Positions 50,007 through 59,528 are shown, counted from the first letter of the stretch. The stretch is 64,000 nt of DNA from Alteromonas sp. a30 (GCF_026788005.1 NZ_JABEPE010000001.1:1-64000), one strand, 5' to 3'. Numbers and translations are program-made. Notes: generated from the letters alone by a model not told the origin.

Positions 50007-51421
50007 TGATAGACATTCAACAACTTCGCAACCAAGTACATTGGTCCGAAGGCATGTTGCTTTCAGCGCAACATTTCCAGCAAAACAATTTGTATTTTGA
50101 ACAATTGATGGTGTACCGCGATCAGCTACAAAATCCTTATAGTTGGGGCGTAATACATTTAGACATCGACGAGTCAGCTATCAACCGAGGCAAACTGGAA
50201 GTCACCCGACTCATTGCCATTATGCCTGATGGAACGATTGTCAAAGACGGCACGCGCCACGAAGAAGTGTTATCTGAACAAGAAGACGGCACGCGCCGCG
50301 AAGAAGTGTTGTCTGAACAAGACGAACCCTCGAAATTATTGAGCTTAGACTTAACTAAATTAAATGATATTAAGGAAGATAAGCCTTTTTATGTATACCT
50401 AGCAATTCCGCAATTGACCGATGCCTGTGCCAGCGATAACGAAACGCAAGCAAAGCGCTACGACAGCGTAAAAGTAGGTAACGTGATCGACCAAAACGAC
50501 TTTGGTAATCGTGCAGATATTGAACGCCTTAAGCCGCGTGTGCAGCTTATTCCCGAATCGCAATTTAATGGAAAATACAGTGGCTTTGAGTTGGCGAAAA
50601 TTAAGCTTAACGACGCTAACTTCAAGTTATTGCCGTTTATACCAGCGCCGTTGACCTTGAGCCAAGACTCTTTCGCCTATTACCATTTGCTGATTCAAAA
50701 GCTCGATAAAATGTTGAAGCTGATCAATGAGAAAGCCAACAAAATCTGCAACTATTTTTCCGATAACGACAACAATGGCGTGCAGCGCCAACGTGTTTAT
50801 CATTTAACCGCGCAGCTCCCCGCGTTTAATGCCGTATATTTAAGCAAAAACGTGACGCCGTTCGCCTTGTACCAAGCCTTAGTGCAAATGGCTGGGCATA
50901 TGTCCCCACTCACCAGCAATCTTATTCCACCGACTTTTAAGACGTACGACCATAACAATCCAATGCAAACGTTCGAGCCTGTTATTGACTACATCGAAGG
51001 CATTTGTGAAAACATCTATTTTAATTTTTCTGAAGAGCATTTTGTATTAGATAAACAAGGTACGTACTTCGCCCCAATCCAAAATCTTTCGAAAGGGAAT
51101 GTCATTTACATATCCTGTACCCAAGCTAACGGTTCAACAATCGACAAACTTAAACAATGGATGGAAAGCGCCATGATCGCTTCAGAAGCTAGTTTGCAAG
51201 ATGCTATTTCGATGCGTTCCACTGGCGCTGGGCGCAACATTCAATCAACTCTGGACGCCTTTGATTTAGTCGCAAAGAAAGGTGAACTTTACTGTGTCAT
51301 TAACTGTGATAAAGATTATATCGCGCCATATCAGACGCTTTACATTAAAGGTACAAACAAAACATTAGAGGAACATAAGCCCCAGCGTATCACCCTCATT
51401 GCCGACAAAAGGAATGGGTAA
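50006..51421 (+). CDS. tssK: TssK baseplate-membrane connector
   Basis: This 471-residue protein opens with QVHWSEGMLLSAQHFQQNNL, the diagnostic TssK start, and keeps the family's overall length and the C-terminal helical domain. TssK links baseplate and TssLM. Residues about 81-106 hold a tandem duplication of 13 residues (DGTRHEEVLSEQE / DGTRREEVLSEQD) absent from typical TssK. Confidence 0.88.
   Translation: MIDIQQLRNQVHWSEGMLLSAQHFQQNNLYFEQLMVYRDQLQNPYSWGVIHLDIDESAINRGKLEVTRLIAIMPDGTIVKDGTRHEEVLSEQEDGTRREEVLSEQDEPSKLLSLDLTKLNDIKEDKPFYVYLAIPQLTDACASDNETQAKRYDSVKVGNVIDQNDFGNRADIERLKPRVQLIPESQFNGKYSGFELAKIKLNDANFKLLPFIPAPLTLSQDSFAYYHLLIQKLDKMLKLINEKANKICNYFSDNDNNGVQRQRVYHLTAQLPAFNAVYLSKNVTPFALYQALVQMAGHMSPLTSNLIPPTFKTYDHNNPMQTFEPVIDYIEGICENIYFNFSEEHFVLDKQGTYFAPIQNLSKGNVIYISCTQANGSTIDKLKQWMESAMIASEASLQDAISMRSTGAGRNIQSTLDAFDLVAKKGELYCVINCDKDYIAPYQTLYIKGTNKTLEEHKPQRITLIADKRNG
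50246..50323 (+). repeat. 39-bp in-frame tandem duplication inside tssK
   Basis: Two adjacent 39-base units (50246-50284 and 50285-50323) differ at only three or four bases. Each begins GACGGCACGCGCC and codes for 13 residues. The near-identity points to a recent event, and it preserves the frame. Confidence 0.9.
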
Positions 51422-51427
51422 AGCAGC

Positions 51428-52312
51428 ATGACTATCGCGCCGAAAGCCAGCAACAATGACTTATTGATTCTTCATGTATTTGAAGAATCTTTAGCCTATT
51501 GGAGCGAGCTTAAAAAGCGTATTCACATGCATAATCAAAGCGATAACAAACTTAAGCATGAAGATGGCACGCTGGTTTCGGATTTACCTTTGTATTTACA
51601 TTGGGAATTAAACAATTTCTTCGAACAACAAAAGCAGAATATGGAACGTTCAAACTTGGGCGGGCAATTTGCCGATTACTTAGATATGCAATACGCGTTG
51701 GTGGCTTTTATTGATGATCAACTGCTCAATGAAAACGCAAATTTGTTAACAGAACCAATGCGTTGGATAGACTACTTATTAGAACGAAGCTTATTTTCAA
51801 CCTCGGTAGCAGGCGATAAGCTGATCCAAAAAATGCAAGAGTTAACTCAACAAAATGTCAGTATGAGCTTGGCTTCCAAAGAAGCCCGCTTAAAGGCTTA
51901 TGTGTATTTATGCTTACTCTGGCAAGGCTTTGAAGGAAGCCTTCGCAGATGCCTTAGCGATAAAACAGAGTTGGCACGAATGAAAGCAAAGTTAATTGAA
52001 ATTTGTGAATATTCTGCACTGGACATTTCAGACAAAAACCATGCCCTGATTAATCAAGCCTTTGGTTACGCGCCAAGTCAACGCTCGAAAAACAAAGATC
52101 TCGATAACGCACGATTAGCGCCTATTTCCCGCTGGCATCGTGTGGTGCTTGTTGCTGCGGCCCTCTACTTGGTTGCAAGTTCTGCCCTGTGGTTCAGCCT
52201 GACTAATGAACTTAACGCTACATTCGATAAAGAATTTCAACAAAAGCAGCAACAATTAATGAACAACAAAGTCGAGCCTAAAAACGGTAAAAACAAAGAG
52301 GCAACGCTATGA
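51428..52312 (+). CDS. tssL: TssL (DotU/IcmH-like) inner-membrane protein
   Basis: This 294-residue protein has the cytoplasmic helical DotU domain (FGGQFADYLDMQYALVAFID-type segment reading GGQFADYLDMQYALVAFIDD, then WIDYLLERSLFSTS) and one C-terminal membrane helix (VVLVAAALYLVASSALWFSL). There is no OmpA/peptidoglycan-binding extension. TssL is part of the membrane complex with TssM and TssJ. It overlaps tssM by four bases (ATGA). Confidence 0.88.
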   Translation: MTIAPKASNNDLLILHVFEESLAYWSELKKRIHMHNQSDNKLKHEDGTLVSDLPLYLHWELNNFFEQQKQNMERSNLGGQFADYLDMQYALVAFIDDQLLNENANLLTEPMRWIDYLLERSLFSTSVAGDKLIQKMQELTQQNVSMSLASKEARLKAYVYLCLLWQGFEGSLRRCLSDKTELARMKAKLIEICEYSALDISDKNHALINQAFGYAPSQRSKNKDLDNARLAPISRWHRVVLVAAALYLVASSALWFSLTNELNATFDKEFQQKQQQLMNNKVEPKNGKNKEATL

Positions 52313-55300
52313 GTTTCGGTCAATTTAAGTCCTACTTTAGCCAATACTTTGCTAAAGCGAATGAATTTGGCCTAGGTTGGTTGTTCGTTATTCTTATTGT
52401 TGCCCTATTGATTTGGTACCTTTCCAAAGGCAACAAATTGAGTTTCCGTGTGCCGTTTTTGCCGCGTTTTATGAATAAGGTCAGCATCGACCCTAAAGCC
52501 TTGAGTGAGCTAAAAGACAAAAGCGGGCAATTCATAAAGCATGATAATACCAAAGCAGCCCCATCGACGAAGGCCAATACACAAGCCACAAGCGACAACC
52601 GTAATGCTTCTGTTCGCGGTATTAGCTTGTGGCAAATGCTGAGAGGCGCAGATGAAAAGCGCTACAAGCAACCTACTTATCTACTCATTAGTGACAATCA
52701 GGTTCAAGAAAACCAGCATTTTCTACAAGACTTATCTCTTACTCTCGCCAGAAAAGGCCATCGGCTCGGGAGCAAAGTTGCTACGCATTACCCCAATTGG
52801 TATCACTTTGACCAAGGTACGATTATTCACGGTACACCACTCAATAACGCACTATCTCAAGCGCAACAGTACCGCCCGGAACGTCCGTTAGATGGCATAA
52901 TTGTTAGCCTTTCGGTTAAGCGTTTATGCAAAGCGGAAAGGCCCAAAGAGATTCAGGAATGGGCAAACACCATTTTCCAACAGATTTGGGAAACACAAAA
53001 TCAAGTAGGGTTTGTACTACCAATTTATTTATTATTAACAGAAACCGACGACTTACCTAATTTTAATGCCTTTTGGCAACAAGAAGCCTTAAAAGCCCGC
53101 CTAAATGAACCGTTTGGTTGGCTTAATTACGATAGCTCGGTAAAGCCTTATCAATCTCAATGGATTGATGAGGCCATGCAAAAGCTCAGCTTGTATGTGC
53201 GGAATATTCAAATTGGCATCATGGCTCAAGACAACTCCGAAAAGCAGTATAGTGACGACAGCGGAGCCCTCTTGTTTGCGAAAGAACTGAAAAGCTTACA
53301 CGCCAATCTCAGCATTTTCTGCGACGAACTTTTTGCCCACACCATTTTCCAAAACCCGTTGGTGCTGCGTGGGTTACATTTCACGGGTTCACCAAACTCA
53401 CAAATGCATGGTTCTTCGCAAACAGACGACACTTTATTAACAGATAATGGGCAGCAGCAACCTAGCAATTACAAATCAATTCATCACTATTTTGTGAAAG
53501 ATTGGCTAGAACAGGTGGTTTTCCCTGAAAGCGGCTTGGCTTACGCACCTCGTAGCCGTTTGATGTCGAGTAATAAAAAGCTCAGAAATTATCAATATGC
53601 GTCTATATTTGGCTTTACTGCACTGACTATTTTATTGCTTACCGACGCTGCTCACCTTAACCAACAAACCAACGGACTCGTATTGTCCATTAATGAATTC
53701 CCAGAACAAAAAGAAACGGGTCCGATTCGGATTGAACATATTCATCGAGTGTTTGATCACATTAGCAATATGGATGCTAGTAAATTTAACCATCTCAGTA
53801 TGCCATTTTCTTGGTTCACGCCATTTAACGAACGCTTAACGTCTTATTTTGATGAGCTGGTTTTTGATAGTGTATTGTTCCCTGCCATGGAATGCAGGAT
53901 GCAAACCCTACTCAATAAAAAGCTCACAACGGACTTTAACGACTTACAAGTAAACGCCTATGGTGACTGGCTCGACACCTTGTCTGACAACTTCCAGAAA
54001 CGTGCTCAGTTGAATAACTTAATCACGAATTCACTTAGTAAAAGAGAAGTTATGGGGCAACTTCCTGAAATGATGAAATACTTATATGACGAGAATTTGC
54101 CGGACAGTTTCTTCGCGCGCTCAGACTTGTATATCAAAGCTATTCAACGCCCTTCTGCTTTAGTCCCTCACCCCTGCTTTATTTCACCATCCGACCAAGA
54201 TCAAAAATGGGCGAAAGTTAAATTGATCGCTGAACACGAAAAATGGGAGAAAATTAGATCAAGCGCTGAGCTCGAAATTCAACGCATTGTGAAAAGCGTA
54301 GAGGCACCAATGGCATTCTTCAAAGTAAGTAAACAAATGCAAAGCCTGCCAAATGTTGTTGCTTGGTACAAAAAAATTCCTGAATTCAGCGACGAGTTAA
54401 TGCGCTTTAACGCTTGGTTTTTACATATGAAAAGTCACTGGCTCACGCAACATAATAAAACCAATGAATGTCAACGTATTCAGGCCGCATTGCAAAACCT
54501 CGTTAACTCTAAGTTTTTTCGTCAGCATGAGGATTATGCCAATCGCTTTTATAAAGTTTGTATGCGTAGCGTAGCGGAACGCATTCAGGATGAACGTAGT
54601 CTTTCCCCTATTCAGATTTACGCGAATAACACCTACCCCTACCAATTGTCGCAAACTGCGAAAACGTTATTCAAGGAAGTGAACAAGTTGAATGATTTGT
54701 CATTTATGCTTGAACACGCCGAAGTCGGTCGCCCGGCGTTAAAGTCCAACTTTTATTGGTCAACCGACCTGCTAAATCAGGCATTAGCAAAAGAAGAGGA
54801 ATACGAGAACTTTGCCATCAACGAATACAAAAACCTGTGGCTACCTAAAAAAGTGGATAAGAATATTGAAAAATACTTTGCCCAAGGCATTGCAATGAAA
54901 CAACTGCAATTTTCGATGAATCGCTATATTTTGCTGGCTCAAGTGGAAACTTTTCCCGAATATCACCCTGAACATTTGCGCCCTATCAACCAAGAAGAAG
55001 CTGATTTAGCCGCTGCCGTGGGTAATTTCCGAAAATCCATGGATAGCATCATGAATTTACTTGTTGTATTAAAAAAGCTGGAATTTAAAGAAAGCTACAA
55101 CTGGCTAAAAGACGTTAGCCAAAGCCAAGCTTATGCCTTATTGAAAAAAGTCGACAAAATTTATCGTCAAAGCCGCGTGTACCAACCTTTGAATAAGCCT
55201 CGTTGGTCAGCTCATCAATACAATGACGTGTTATTTGGAATTAGTCATGAGGGCCAGTTAAAGGATTATATTGCCGCACAATCTGAACGCGCCAACGACA

Positions 55301-56472
55301 TTGCCACCGAATACGCCGAGCCACTGATTGTATTTTTACTCAATACTAAGGGTAAATATTTGGATTACAGCTTGTTTGGCAAGTGGCAAAACACCTTAAT
55401 TGAATTAAACAAAAAACTCAGCAACGACCCTGCAAATAGCCTAGATAACCTAGAAAGCTTTATGACAGGCCAACTGGCGGGAGTGAATCAAAGTAACTGC
55501 TTTAAGAAGGTGAAGGATCTCGTCGTGCCGGAAGGTAGTGATGTGTTTGCATCAAAGCAACGTTTGATTGTCACTAAAGCAGAAGAACACTGTAAGCGTT
55601 TTAGAGCCGATGAAATTCGCGGTGAATACGCTAAAGTGAAGTCGCTGTTTAATCAGTATTTACGAGGAAAAGCACCTTTCAGTCAAATGCAAACGGCGCG
55701 CACTGTGTCGCCTATGGAAATGAAACAATTCCTTAGCGGTTATTTGCCCATTGCCGCAGGCTTAATTGAACGCATGAATATTTTAGCGTGGAAGGATAAA
55801 CGGAATGAAGAGGCGCAAAGGTTTATCACTGAAATGAATCATATTGCCACGTTTTTTTCAGCTATTTTGTATTCGCCCACCGAGCAAGGCGCCCAAGGTT
55901 TGGAGTTAGCCTTGAATTTCAACGTATTGAGTGACCAAGCCAGTATGGTGCGACATTTAACGCAATGGCAGTGGCACGTAGGTAATCAACATTTACGTTA
56001 TCCGGGCGACGAATCTCGCTTAACTTGGCTGCCGAATCAGCCTATTACGATGAGTTTACAATGGGCTGATCAATCGCCTTATCGCCCCTCTCTTTCTGGT
56101 TTGCAAAGGGCTGCTGGCATGCAAGCAGCCGTATCTGGCAACACATTACGTTATCAAGCGGATAGTGTATGGAGCTTAATTGATTTTGTTCGCCGACATC
56201 AATCACTCGAAGTGGATTCAGAATCGTTAAACGAACATTCTCAATTGCTAACCTTTGTTGCTAATGTGGGTACGCCACAAGTGACGGAAAATGTGAAGCC
56301 TTTACGCGCATTTGCACGTTTAACCGCTTATGGCGTTATTCCTGAAATCGAAGAAAAACACGATCTCGATTCCGAAGCCGAGGAAAGTCATTCTCCCAAC
56401 TTGAAACCCGAAAGAAAACAAGCTCTTGCGATACCGCTATCGTTCCCGCAAGCCGTGCCAGTTGTATATTAA
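52309..56472 (+). CDS. tssM: TssM (IcmF-like) inner-membrane protein
   Basis: This 1387-residue protein has an N-terminal membrane helix (GWLFVILIVALLIWYLSKG), a cytoplasmic NTPase-like segment, a further helix near residue 430 (YASIFGFTALTILLLTDA), and a large periplasmic domain. Where TssM often has a Walker A (Gxx-GxGK), this one reads TYLLISDNQVQENQHF, so nucleotide binding is unlikely. It is somewhat longer than typical TssM. Confidence 0.88.
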   Translation: MSFGQFKSYFSQYFAKANEFGLGWLFVILIVALLIWYLSKGNKLSFRVPFLPRFMNKVSIDPKALSELKDKSGQFIKHDNTKAAPSTKANTQATSDNRNASVRGISLWQMLRGADEKRYKQPTYLLISDNQVQENQHFLQDLSLTLARKGHRLGSKVATHYPNWYHFDQGTIIHGTPLNNALSQAQQYRPERPLDGIIVSLSVKRLCKAERPKEIQEWANTIFQQIWETQNQVGFVLPIYLLLTETDDLPNFNAFWQQEALKARLNEPFGWLNYDSSVKPYQSQWIDEAMQKLSLYVRNIQIGIMAQDNSEKQYSDDSGALLFAKELKSLHANLSIFCDELFAHTIFQNPLVLRGLHFTGSPNSQMHGSSQTDDTLLTDNGQQQPSNYKSIHHYFVKDWLEQVVFPESGLAYAPRSRLMSSNKKLRNYQYASIFGFTALTILLLTDAAHLNQQTNGLVLSINEFPEQKETGPIRIEHIHRVFDHISNMDASKFNHLSMPFSWFTPFNERLTSYFDELVFDSVLFPAMECRMQTLLNKKLTTDFNDLQVNAYGDWLDTLSDNFQKRAQLNNLITNSLSKREVMGQLPEMMKYLYDENLPDSFFARSDLYIKAIQRPSALVPHPCFISPSDQDQKWAKVKLIAEHEKWEKIRSSAELEIQRIVKSVEAPMAFFKVSKQMQSLPNVVAWYKKIPEFSDELMRFNAWFLHMKSHWLTQHNKTNECQRIQAALQNLVNSKFFRQHEDYANRFYKVCMRSVAERIQDERSLSPIQIYANNTYPYQLSQTAKTLFKEVNKLNDLSFMLEHAEVGRPALKSNFYWSTDLLNQALAKEEEYENFAINEYKNLWLPKKVDKNIEKYFAQGIAMKQLQFSMNRYILLAQVETFPEYHPEHLRPINQEEADLAAAVGNFRKSMDSIMNLLVVLKKLEFKESYNWLKDVSQSQAYALLKKVDKIYRQSRVYQPLNKPRWSAHQYNDVLFGISHEGQLKDYIAAQSERANDIATEYAEPLIVFLLNTKGKYLDYSLFGKWQNTLIELNKKLSNDPANSLDNLESFMTGQLAGVNQSNCFKKVKDLVVPEGSDVFASKQRLIVTKAEEHCKRFRADEIRGEYAKVKSLFNQYLRGKAPFSQMQTARTVSPMEMKQFLSGYLPIAAGLIERMNILAWKDKRNEEAQRFITEMNHIATFFSAILYSPTEQGAQGLELALNFNVLSDQASMVRHLTQWQWHVGNQHLRYPGDESRLTWLPNQPITMSLQWADQSPYRPSLSGLQRAAGMQAAVSGNTLRYQADSVWSLIDFVRRHQSLEVDSESLNEHSQLLTFVANVGTPQVTENVKPLRAFARLTAYGVIPEIEEKHDLDSEAEESHSPNLKPERKQALAIPLSFPQAVPVVY

Positions 56473-56484
56473 AGAGGAACTTAG

Positions 56485-57591
56485 ATGAACCCGCATCACG
56501 AACAATTAACGCGCCTATTTCAAGAGCAAGTTGGTGAATCCATCAACAATTTGTTGAAGGATATTAGCAAATCCGCCCCCTGCGGCGCCGACCTCAAATT
56601 AAATGGCGCTTATGCGGCCATTAATAAAGCACGTAAATCGGATGATGCATCGACACCAAGGGGTGAATGGAAACACAACCTGAACACCGCTAATTGGGAT
56701 GAGGTAACGCAGTTGGCTACCGAGTCCTTACGCGATAAAACTAAGGATCTGCAAATTGCCATTTGGTTAATGGAAGCACAAATCAATAAGTATGGTTTTG
56801 AAGCTATTGCTCCCGGCGTGTATTTTTTACATCAATTAACGCAAAAGTTCTGGGGGGATATTCACCCACAAATGGAAGACCCCAAGCAAGATTTAGAGTA
56901 TCGCACCAACCTCATTGATTGGGTGAACACTAAGCTGCACCCCACCATTAAGCAACTTGCTATCACTCAAACTCGAAATGAGCAAAATTATAGTTGGGCG
57001 GATTGGGAACGAGCAGCGCAGCTTGAACAACTGCCCGCTGACCAGAAAAAAAAACTCGGTCCAGATTTTATCCCAGTGAATACGATTGTTACCGCTGTTA
57101 TTGCCTCGCCAGTGACGTTTTATCAGGAATTATTCAAAAGCCTAACGCTCGCTATTGAGGCATTAGAAGACTACGCCAGCTACTTCGATAATTTACTAGG
57201 CAGCGCTGCACCAGCGCTTAACGGGATTACCGGATTGGTAAACGGGATTTATGAAACCCTGTATAACCATGTGAAACATCGAATGAGCGATGCTTCAAAC
57301 AATGGATTTGCGGAGGAAGCAAACGTGGAAACGGCACCCCATACCAGCATTGAACACCATGCAGGCCCCATTCGTAATCGCGAAGAAGCTTACGCCAGAT
57401 TAGCCGAAGCCGCTGAGTATTTATCTCACGACGATCCCCACAGCCCGGTCCCCTACTTAGTATACAAAGCTATTGAATGGGGCCAATTAAACACTGCGGA
57501 GTTGTATCAAGAGCTATTTGTACAGTATCAGGGCCAATTAAATATATTCGACATTTTGGGGCTGGATATAAGCCAGCAAGCCAAAAAATAG
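56485..57591 (+). CDS. tssA: TssA (ImpA-domain) cap protein
   Basis: This 368-residue protein has an ImpA N-terminal domain: SAPCGADLKLNGAYAAINKA, LRDKTKDLQIAIWLMEAQ, LTQKFWGDIHPQ with typical spacing. The C-terminal part contains a helical NREEAYARLAEAAEYLSHDD segment usual in short TssA proteins. TssA directs sheath growth from the baseplate or holds the distal end. It closes the core gene set. Confidence 0.88.
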   Translation: MNPHHEQLTRLFQEQVGESINNLLKDISKSAPCGADLKLNGAYAAINKARKSDDASTPRGEWKHNLNTANWDEVTQLATESLRDKTKDLQIAIWLMEAQINKYGFEAIAPGVYFLHQLTQKFWGDIHPQMEDPKQDLEYRTNLIDWVNTKLHPTIKQLAITQTRNEQNYSWADWERAAQLEQLPADQKKKLGPDFIPVNTIVTAVIASPVTFYQELFKSLTLAIEALEDYASYFDNLLGSAAPALNGITGLVNGIYETLYNHVKHRMSDASNNGFAEEANVETAPHTSIEHHAGPIRNREEAYARLAEAAEYLSHDDPHSPVPYLVYKAIEWGQLNTAELYQELFVQYQGQLNIFDILGLDISQQAKK

Positions 57592-57602
57592 GAGGCGAAC
57601 CT

Positions 57603-58130
57603 ATGCAAGATGCGGATAACCACACAGACTATTCAACTCAGCTTCACATGGTTGAAGCCGGAGGTCGTCGTTTTCATATTGAGAGTGGGCGTTGTCCGAA
57701 CCCGCCTAGCGAGCATCCTTTGGAATTCAAAATTACTCAGATGGAAACTCAAGCCCTTGGGCACTATGACATTGAATACGGAGGTTATATCAATCTATTT
57801 GATGAGGAAAACCACCTCGTCGGCGGATTACAGCTTCAACGTCGCTGGCAAATGTGCAAGTTATTCGCGTTTTGGTTAGAGGAACAATACCGAGGGATGG
57901 GTCTAGGCAAATATTTATTAGCCGAGGCAGAATCCTTGGCACAGTTGATGGGTGCAAACCATTTAATGCTGGAAACCAGCACGTTGCATCATTATGCCTT
58001 TTATTTAGCTCAAGGTTTTGAAGTCATTTCGGCGTTAGATAATGTTATCCCCGGACACGATTTTTACATTATGCGTAAATCAATTTTCACCTCGGCCTCC
58101 CAAGAAGAGAGCCGATTGGCGTCCGTTTAA
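57603..58130 (+). CDS. GNAT-family acetyltransferase in the T6SS operon
   Basis: From ATG 57603 (GGAGG site) the protein has 175 residues. It has an N-terminal extension, then the GNAT core with motif A as EEQYRGMGLGKYLLAEAESL and a YAFYLAQGFEV C-terminal strand. The acetyl-CoA loop (R-G-M-G-x-G-K) is intact. It could modify a T6SS protein, act as an effector, or serve as immunity; none is proved. It ends one base before the next start. Confidence 0.8.
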   Translation: MQDADNHTDYSTQLHMVEAGGRRFHIESGRCPNPPSEHPLEFKITQMETQALGHYDIEYGGYINLFDEENHLVGGLQLQRRWQMCKLFAFWLEEQYRGMGLGKYLLAEAESLAQLMGANHLMLETSTLHHYAFYLAQGFEVISALDNVIPGHDFYIMRKSIFTSASQEESRLASV

Positions 58131-58131
58131 A

Positions 58132-58392
58132 ATGAATAATCGCCAGTTACACGACGTAAATAAACACCGCCTCTTGGATTGGGCGCAGCAGCAATTGTGC
58201 CAGCTTGATGCGAACGAGAAGCGGAAATGGCCTGCCCTAAGTGCACCGACTCAAGAGCAGCATGCCGTTGAAAATAAGCACTACGACCTTGATTTTGAAG
58301 AGGGAGCATCCCACCCCGAAGTTGTTGCTGTAGCTGTGGAGAAAGTTGATAAGAAAGTGCCGTTTGTTCACGTGCAGGGAGTGGTTGTTTAA
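58132..58392 (+). CDS. Small hypothetical protein at the T6SS operon end
   Basis: This 86-residue protein starts one base after the acetyltransferase stop and its stop overlaps the following start. It is helical at first (NRQLHDVNKHRLLDWAQQQL) and then acidic and loopy, ending VPFVHVQGVVV. No family was recognised. Tight coupling with the acetyltransferase suggests a shared role. A 152-residue frame on the opposite strand overlaps it, but has a less plausible composition. Confidence 0.5.
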   Translation: MNNRQLHDVNKHRLLDWAQQQLCQLDANEKRKWPALSAPTQEQHAVENKHYDLDFEEGASHPEVVAVAVEKVDKKVPFVHVQGVVV

Positions 58393-58622
58393 TGCCGGTT
58401 GCCGCACCGTTTCCAGCGTTTTGTGGGCGACCATTGTGGGCAACGCCCCAAGCAGAGGCAACGCTTTCGCGTTTGTTGTGGCTGCTGCTAAATTCGCGAC
58501 CAAATTGTAACTTGGGCTCAAAAGGTGCGTTGATACCGATCAATTGCACGGGATTTTGGCCAAGGCGGCTATCGGATAAACTCATCGTGTTTCATTCGTA
58601 CAAAACTGTGCTTATTGCCTGA
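58392..58622 (+). CDS. Uncertain small frame coupled to the previous gene
   Basis: ATG 58392 overlaps the previous stop (TAATG) and would encode 76 residues with a Pro/Ala start (MPVAAPFPAFCGRPLWATP) reminiscent of, but not matching, a PAAR start, followed by unusual composition. It may be a frameshift-damaged tail gene. Strand choice is unsure because a minus-strand frame also covers it. Confidence 0.3.
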   Translation: MPVAAPFPAFCGRPLWATPQAEATLSRLLWLLLNSRPNCNLGSKGALIPINCTGFWPRRLSDKLIVFHSYKTVLIA

Positions 58623-58677
58623 CATTAGGTGTTATTTAATCGATTTACAACGTTAATTTTCAAAAGAGAAAGCCGTT

Positions 58678-58959
58678 TTGCGCGTATTTCAAACCTTTAA
58701 TCAAGGTGAAGCTCACTATATTGCCTACATTACTCAGGATGTAAGCCAAGCGGATTTGTGTGTTTATATCACTAAAAATCAAGGACTTGCTTATGGTGAA
58801 AACCGCTGGTTTATCACCAACAATAAAACCCAAACCGATAAAACGTTGTTCTTTGGTAGCCGTGGCTCAGCGCAATTGGTGGTGTGCTTTGTTAACTCCC
58901 CCGCTCTGGCAGGATGGCAGCGTAATCATCCACTCCAAGGAAAGCTGTGTCGTTTTTAA
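58678..58959 (+). CDS. DUF6150-like small protein
   Basis: TTG 58678 with AGAGAAAG upstream opens 93 residues made of short repeats: GEAHYIAYITQDVSQADLCV then YITKNQGLAY, NRWFITNNKTQTDKTLFF and SRGSAQLVVCFVNSPALAGW. The x-x-QAD-x-x-V/Y and final AGW pattern resembles DUF6150, from memory. Family role unknown. It ends the operon, and its place next to the acetyltransferase suggests cargo or immunity. Confidence 0.6.
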   Translation: MRVFQTFNQGEAHYIAYITQDVSQADLCVYITKNQGLAYGENRWFITNNKTQTDKTLFFGSRGSAQLVVCFVNSPALAGWQRNHPLQGKLCRF

Positions 58960-58982
58960 CAGCACAAATTTTGTATTAGGCA

Positions 58983-59528
58983 CTATTCGGACTGAGGAGG
59001 AGGCAAACGCACCACGGAAAGGTTAATGTCGTAGCGAATTTCTAGGGCTTTTTCTCGCTCTTGTGCCGCGTTTTGAGTGGAAAACTCCCCAAGCGTCACC
59101 AATACCCACTGACTGCCTGTTGGCCGCATAAAATCAAAATAAAACACAGTTTCTTCGATATTTCGATCTGCAATAAATTGTTCAGCGGCCTGCTTTGAAG
59201 GAAAGCTATCTAACGATAGTGTGGCTTTTTCTGGCAAATTCTTTGAGGAAAACATCAAGTCTGAGATACCGATGTAGGTTGTCTGCTGACTATCCCCTTC
59301 GATAACCTCGTTTGTTGGTGCGGTGTTTTTTGAAAGTGCTTCTGTTAATACCTTATCTTCACTTTGTTGTTCACTTGTCTCATTCCCTGTGACTTGTGCT
59401 TCTATTGTATTAACCGAGTTTGCACTTAGTTCTGATAATTTTGAGGAGAGGTTTTCTGGCAGCGGAAACCAGAAGGCAATCAGGTAGCCTAGGGCAACAA
59501 GCAAAACAACAAGCATGATTTTCTTCAA
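58983..59528 (-). CDS. Membrane-anchored SPOR-domain protein
   Basis: This 181-residue protein has an N-terminal membrane helix (IMLVVLLVALGYLIAFWFPL), a long acidic linker, and a C-terminal domain (about 100-175) with a SPOR-like beta-alpha-beta pattern: LDSFPSKQAAEQFIADRNIE, then WVLVTLGEFSTQNAAQEREK. SPOR domains bind denuded peptidoglycan at division sites. Convergent with the T6SS operon; not part of it. Confidence 0.75.
   Translation of the reverse strand: MKKIMLVVLLVALGYLIAFWFPLPENLSSKLSELSANSVNTIEAQVTGNETSEQQSEDKVLTEALSKNTAPTNEVIEGDSQQTTYIGISDLMFSSKNLPEKATLSLDSFPSKQAAEQFIADRNIEETVFYFDFMRPTGSQWVLVTLGEFSTQNAAQEREKALEIRYDINLSVVRLPPPQSE

Noticed and set aside
58127-58585. Minus-strand gene of 152 residues opposite the T6SS tail genes
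   Set aside because: It has no good ribosome site, its composition is Ser/Gln/Gly/Arg-rich and shadow-like, and it lies antisense to two tightly coupled rightward frames.
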